A stretch of 64,000 bases of DNA from VRUE01 sp963702705 (lineage in GTDB: Bacteria; Actinomycetota; Thermoleophilia; Solirubrobacterales; 70-9), in the NCBI GenBank assembly GCA_963702705.1, contig CAVPDR010000006.1, positions 186,001 through 250,000 of the forward strand. Reading direction: 5' to 3'. The position numbers were made by a program, and so were the translations under genes. Of this stretch, positions 60,983-64,000 are shown piece after piece (within the stretch, counting starts at the first letter, position 1; the number at the start of each line of letters is the position of its first letter). The notes beneath the pieces are model-generated. The model saw only the letters and a program-made list of their open reading frames with translations, did not search any database and was not told the DNA's origin.

Positions 60983-62293
60983 CTAAATTGGGTCCGCGAC
61001 CGGCCGTTCGGCGTCGATTCCCGCCTCCGTGGTGATCAGGATCGCGCCCTCACCGGTCACGTAGGCCTCCTCGCCGTGCTGGACGACGTCCATGCCGAGG
61101 CCCTCCTCGCGTTCTGAGGCACGCAGCGGCATCGCCAGGCCGACCAGCTTCAGCAGCGCGAAGGTGGCGACGAAGGCGTAGACCGGGGCGGCGAGCGCAG
61201 CGAGCGCTTGGTCGCCAAGCTGGGCCGCGTTGCCGTAGAAGAGACCGTCGGAGACCCCGTTCCAGGCGGCCTCGGCGAAGAAGCCGATGAAGAGGATGCC
61301 GGTGAAGCCGGCGAGGCCGTGGGCGGCGAGCACGTCGAGCGTCTCGTCGACCCGGGTGCGCGTCCGCCAGACGATGATCGCGTAGCTCGGCAGGGCGGCA
61401 AGCGCGCCCAGCAGCATCGCCCAGCCCGGGCTGATGAAGCCCCCGGCGGGGGTGATCGCGACGCAGCCGACGACGATTGCCGTCGCTGCCCCGATCGCGG
61501 TCACTTTCCTGCCCCGGATCAGGTCGAGGGCGAACCAGACGACGAGCGTGCAGGCCGGGGTCAGCAGGGTGTTGACGAAGGCGAGCACGCTCGGGTTGCC
61601 GGTCGAGAAGCCGCTGCCGCCGTTGAAGCCGAACCAGCCGAACCAGAGCAGGCCGGCGCCGAGCAGCACGTACACCGCGTTGTGCGGAAGCAGCGCCTGG
61701 CGGCCGTAGTCCTTGCGGGCGCCGACCACGAGCGCCGCCGCCAGGGCGGAGAAGCCGGAGCCCATCTCGACCGGGACGCCGCCGGCGAAGTCGAGCGTGC
61801 CGCCCGCCTGCAGCCAGCCGCCGCCGAAGGCCCAGTGGGCGAGCACGGCGTAGACGCACACCGACCACAGCGCGGCGAAGACGAGGAAGGCGCCGAAGCG
61901 CATCCGCTCGACCACGGCGCCGGAGACGAGGGCGACGGTGATGATGCAGAAGGTCGCCTGGAAGGCCATGAAGAGCAGCTCCGGGATCGTCGTCCCTTCG
62001 CGCGGGGCGAAGTCGACCCCGTGCAGGAAGGCGTTGCCGAGGCCGCCGATCAGGCTGCCGTCGCCGTCGAAGGCGAGCGAGTAGCCGATCGCCGCCCAGG
62101 TGACGGCGGCGACGGCGATCGCGCCGACGCACATCATGAAGGTGTTGAGCGTGTTCTTCGAGCGCACCAGGCCGGCGTAGAAGAGGCCGAGCGCCGGAGT
62201 CATCATCAGCACCAGCGCCGTCGCGACCAGCATCCAGGCGGTATCGCCGGTGTCGATCCCGCTCACCGCGCCGAGCACCGCGGGCCCGCTCAC
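60983..62293 (-). CDS. amtB: Ammonium transporter
   Basis: A 436-residue Amt/Mep/Rh channel with eleven membrane segments; signature regions include LMMTPALGLFYAGLVRSKN, FAGGVPVEMGSGFSALAAAL and GFNGGSGFSTGNPSVLAFVN. A conserved Asp lies in DTAWMLVATALVLMMTP, and HLAGF-type sequence (AAHGLAGFTG) is present. GTG start overlaps the stop of the PII gene (GTGA), the standard glnK-amtB operon in which PII binds and blocks the channel. The C-terminus is long. Confidence 0.95.
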   Translation of the reverse strand: MSGPAVLGAVSGIDTGDTAWMLVATALVLMMTPALGLFYAGLVRSKNTLNTFMMCVGAIAVAAVTWAAIGYSLAFDGDGSLIGGLGNAFLHGVDFAPREGTTIPELLFMAFQATFCIITVALVSGAVVERMRFGAFLVFAALWSVCVYAVLAHWAFGGGWLQAGGTLDFAGGVPVEMGSGFSALAAALVVGARKDYGRQALLPHNAVYVLLGAGLLWFGWFGFNGGSGFSTGNPSVLAFVNTLLTPACTLVVWFALDLIRGRKVTAIGAATAIVVGCVAITPAGGFISPGWAMLLGALAALPSYAIIVWRTRTRVDETLDVLAAHGLAGFTGILFIGFFAEAAWNGVSDGLFYGNAAQLGDQALAALAAPVYAFVATFALLKLVGLAMPLRASEREEGLGMDVVQHGEEAYVTGEGAILITTEAGIDAERPVADPI

Positions 62294-62643
62294 TTGTCCA
62301 CCGGCGTCACGGCGCCCATGTCGGTGTCGCCGGTGCGGATCCGCACCGCCTGCTCCAGCGGTACGACGAAGATCTTGCCGTCGCCGACATCGCCGGTGCG
62401 AGCCCCCTCGCAGAGGGCCTCGACCGTCGGCGCCACGAACTCGTCGGAGACGGCGATCTCAAAGCGAACCTTCTCGGAGAGGCCCATCTGCACGGTCGTC
62501 CCGCGGTAGGTCTCGACCCGCTCCAGCTCGCCGCCGTGGCCCTGCACGCGGCTCATCGAGACGCCGCGCACGTCGGCGCGATACAGCGCCTCCAGTACAT
62601 CGTTCGCCTTCTCCGGGCGCACGATGCCGATCACCAGTTTCAC
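62290..62643 (-). CDS. glnK: PII nitrogen-signalling protein
   Basis: A 117-residue PII protein from GTG 62643, after GGGGAGAG. It binds ATP and 2-oxoglutarate and controls AmtB. The B-loop ARTGDVGDGKIF and the C-loop RIRTGDT are intact. The T-loop reads YRGTTVQMGLSEKVR: the position of the uridylylation Tyr51 is Val, so covalent control by GlnD is excluded. Thermus-type PII proteins have the same T-loop pattern. It is co-transcribed with amtB, with a 4-bp overlap. Confidence 0.92.
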   Translation of the reverse strand: MKLVIGIVRPEKANDVLEALYRADVRGVSMSRVQGHGGELERVETYRGTTVQMGLSEKVRFEIAVSDEFVAPTVEALCEGARTGDVGDGKIFVVPLEQAVRIRTGDTDMGAVTPVDK

Positions 62644-62763
62644 GATCTCTCCCCTTTCCCACTTTGCCGGGTACCGCGGCGCGAGCCTAGCCGACGCGAG
62701 TGGGGCGGGACTACGGGGGCCGCCGTCGTCGCTGCCCGGCACCCGGGTGGTACGGTCGCCGGG

Positions 62764-63777
62764 ATGAAGACGGTCCTCGTCACTGGCGGCTCGGGGTTTC
62801 TCGCCAGTTGGTGCTTGATCGAGCTGTTGCGGGGCGACTACACGGTGCGGACGACCGTGCGCGACCTCGGCCGCGAGGCGGAGGTCCGGGCCAGGGTCGG
62901 GTCGCAGGTCGACCCCGGCGATCGGCTTACCGTTCTCGCCGCCGATCTGACCAGCGACGACGGCTGGGAGCAAGCAGTGCAGGGCTGCGACTACGTCCTC
63001 CACGTCGCCTCCCCGTTCCCGCTGGCGCAGCCGAAGGATCCCGACGAGCTGATCGTGCCCGCGCGGGAGGGCACGCTGCGGGTGCTGAGGGCCGCCCTCG
63101 ACGCCGGGGTGGGCCGCGTCGTCGTCACCTCCTCGGTGGCCGCGGTGCGCGGCAGCGTCGACGAGGCGCCGGCTCCGCTCACCGAGGAGACCTGGACCGA
63201 CCCGAACGGCGCTGACGTGACGCCCTACACCCGCTCGAAGACGATCGCCGAGCGCGCCGCCTGGGACTTGGTCAAAGAACGGGGCGAGATCGAGAAGCTG
63301 GCCGTCGTCAACCCCGGCGCGATCCTCGGGCCCGTCCTCGACGACGACATGTCTCCCTCGCTCGAACTGGTCAACCGCTTGTTGAAAGGGATGCCGGGGA
63401 CGCCGCGGATCGGCTTCAGCATCGTCGACGTCCGCGACGTCGTCGACCTCGAGCTGAAGGCGATGACGATGCCCGAGGCGGGCGGCGAGCGCTTCATCGC
63501 GGTCGCCCGTTTCCAGTGGATGGCGGAAGTGGCGGCGGTGCTGCGCGAGCGGCTCGGTCCCGCTGCGGCGAAAGTGCCCAAGCGGGCCGTGCCCAACCTC
63601 GTCGTCCGGCTGATGGGGATCTTCGATCCTGCGGTTCGCTCGATCGCCGGTCAGCTCGGCCAGAAGGTCGAGCTGTCGAGCGAGAAGGCCGAACGCGTCC
63701 TCGGCTGGTCACCCCGCGCAATCGACGAGACGATTGTCGATTGCGCCCAGAGCCTGGTCGACGCGAGGGAGGCCTGA
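62764..63777 (+). CDS. NAD-dependent epimerase/dehydratase family protein
   Basis: A 337-residue extended SDR. VTGGSGFLASW (residues 6-16) binds NAD(P), and the catalytic YTRSK pair (Tyr-x-x-x-Lys) is present, with SSVAAVRG as the Ser region. Resembles dihydroflavonol-reductase-like enzymes (COG0451). Substrate unknown. It is divergent from glnK and lies three bases upstream of the formate dehydrogenase gene, so the two may be co-transcribed. Confidence 0.88.
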   Translation: MKTVLVTGGSGFLASWCLIELLRGDYTVRTTVRDLGREAEVRARVGSQVDPGDRLTVLAADLTSDDGWEQAVQGCDYVLHVASPFPLAQPKDPDELIVPAREGTLRVLRAALDAGVGRVVVTSSVAAVRGSVDEAPAPLTEETWTDPNGADVTPYTRSKTIAERAAWDLVKERGEIEKLAVVNPGAILGPVLDDDMSPSLELVNRLLKGMPGTPRIGFSIVDVRDVVDLELKAMTMPEAGGERFIAVARFQWMAEVAAVLRERLGPAAAKVPKRAVPNLVVRLMGIFDPAVRSIAGQLGQKVELSSEKAERVLGWSPRAIDETIVDCAQSLVDAREA

Positions 63778-63780
63778 GCG

Positions 63781-64000
63781 ATGGCGAACGTGCTCTGCGT
63801 GCTCTACGACGATCCGGTTGAGGGCTACCCACCCTCCTACGCGCGCGACGAGGTGCCGACGATCGAGCGCTACCACGACGGCCAGAGCACGCCGACGCCG
63901 GAGGCGCTCGGCTTCAAGCCCGGTGAGCTTGTCGGCAGTGTCTCGGGCGAGCTGGGACTGCGCGAGTTCCTCGAGGGGCGCGGCCATCGGCTGGTCGTGA
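63781..64000 (+). CDS. fdh: NAD-dependent formate dehydrogenase (partial, cut by window edge)
   Basis: The first 73 codons, starting MANVLCVLYDDPVEGYPPSY and continuing with the N-terminal pattern of NAD-dependent formate dehydrogenases (GELVGSVSGELGLREFLE). A full-length enzyme would be about 385-400 residues and oxidise formate to CO2 with NAD+. GGAGG lies upstream. The gene continues beyond 64000, so catalytic residues cannot be checked. Confidence 0.85.
   Translation, partial: MANVLCVLYDDPVEGYPPSYARDEVPTIERYHDGQSTPTPEALGFKPGELVGSVSGELGLREFLEGRGHRLVV

Overview
The window is high-GC DNA (GC-rich at third codon positions, many long antisense shadow frames) from an actinobacterium, most likely of the Thermoleophilia/Solirubrobacterales type. 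This taxonomic call is an inference. It rests on the abundance of secreted proteins with IPT/TIG, NHL-like, RTX, 'SCTxxxxCxAVG' and filamin/invasin-like repeats, on frequent GTG starts, and on a LexA box of the actinobacterial type. No rRNA, CRISPR array, integrase, transposase or replication gene was seen; one intact tRNA (His) is present.

Layout. 0-9.8 kb is mixed metabolism and regulation: a GATase, tRNA-His, an acyl-CoA dehydrogenase, a TetR/DCC operon divergent from a DUF2867 gene across a readable promoter with two operators, a HAD hydrolase, an MMPL exporter divergent from its probable MarR regulator, and a divergent DndB-like/DUF3800 pair that is the best candidate for an uncharacterised (possibly defence) unit. 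9.8-17.8 kb carries a GST, membrane proteins, a methyltransferase, an alkylguanine methyltransferase, a TIG+PASTA protein, a GlxA-type regulator, and an overlapping HD-domain/metallo-beta-lactamase pair. 17.8-29.1 kb is a surface/secretome island: an RTX protein, an Fn3-like protein, three paralogous TIG proteins (one frameshifted; three genes of the cluster share the same sigmaA promoter and leader), and a 1208-residue HExxE protein whose C-terminal half is a 1041-bp tandem duplication.

29.1-46.4 kb returns to intracellular functions: a tRNA-derived relic, an acylphosphatase fused to a LigD-type 3'-phosphoesterase, a DUF892 ferritin-like protein with a histone-like tail, VOC and SDR enzymes, a three-gene secreted cluster (FGE-like, beta-propeller, sulfatase), a patatin, an ArsR/SRPBCC operon with a leaderless promoter, a cNMP/thioredoxin-reductase-like flavoprotein, an NhaA-thioredoxin fusion, Lon and an HxlR regulator. 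46.4-60.0 kb holds a double TetR regulator with a mini leader ORF, then a second secretome block on the minus strand: NHL/Fn3 and TolB-like giants, a small secreted protein, and an operon of three SipW/TasA-type secreted proteins whose largest member is frameshifted. 60.1-64.0 kb has a YegP-like gene under a probable LexA box, a secreted protein, glnK-amtB, an epimerase, and the start of an NAD-dependent formate dehydrogenase cut by the window edge.

Two surface genes (20854-22193 and 55708-58660) each carry a single-base frameshift. These may be real phase or decay events or sequencing errors; reads would decide.
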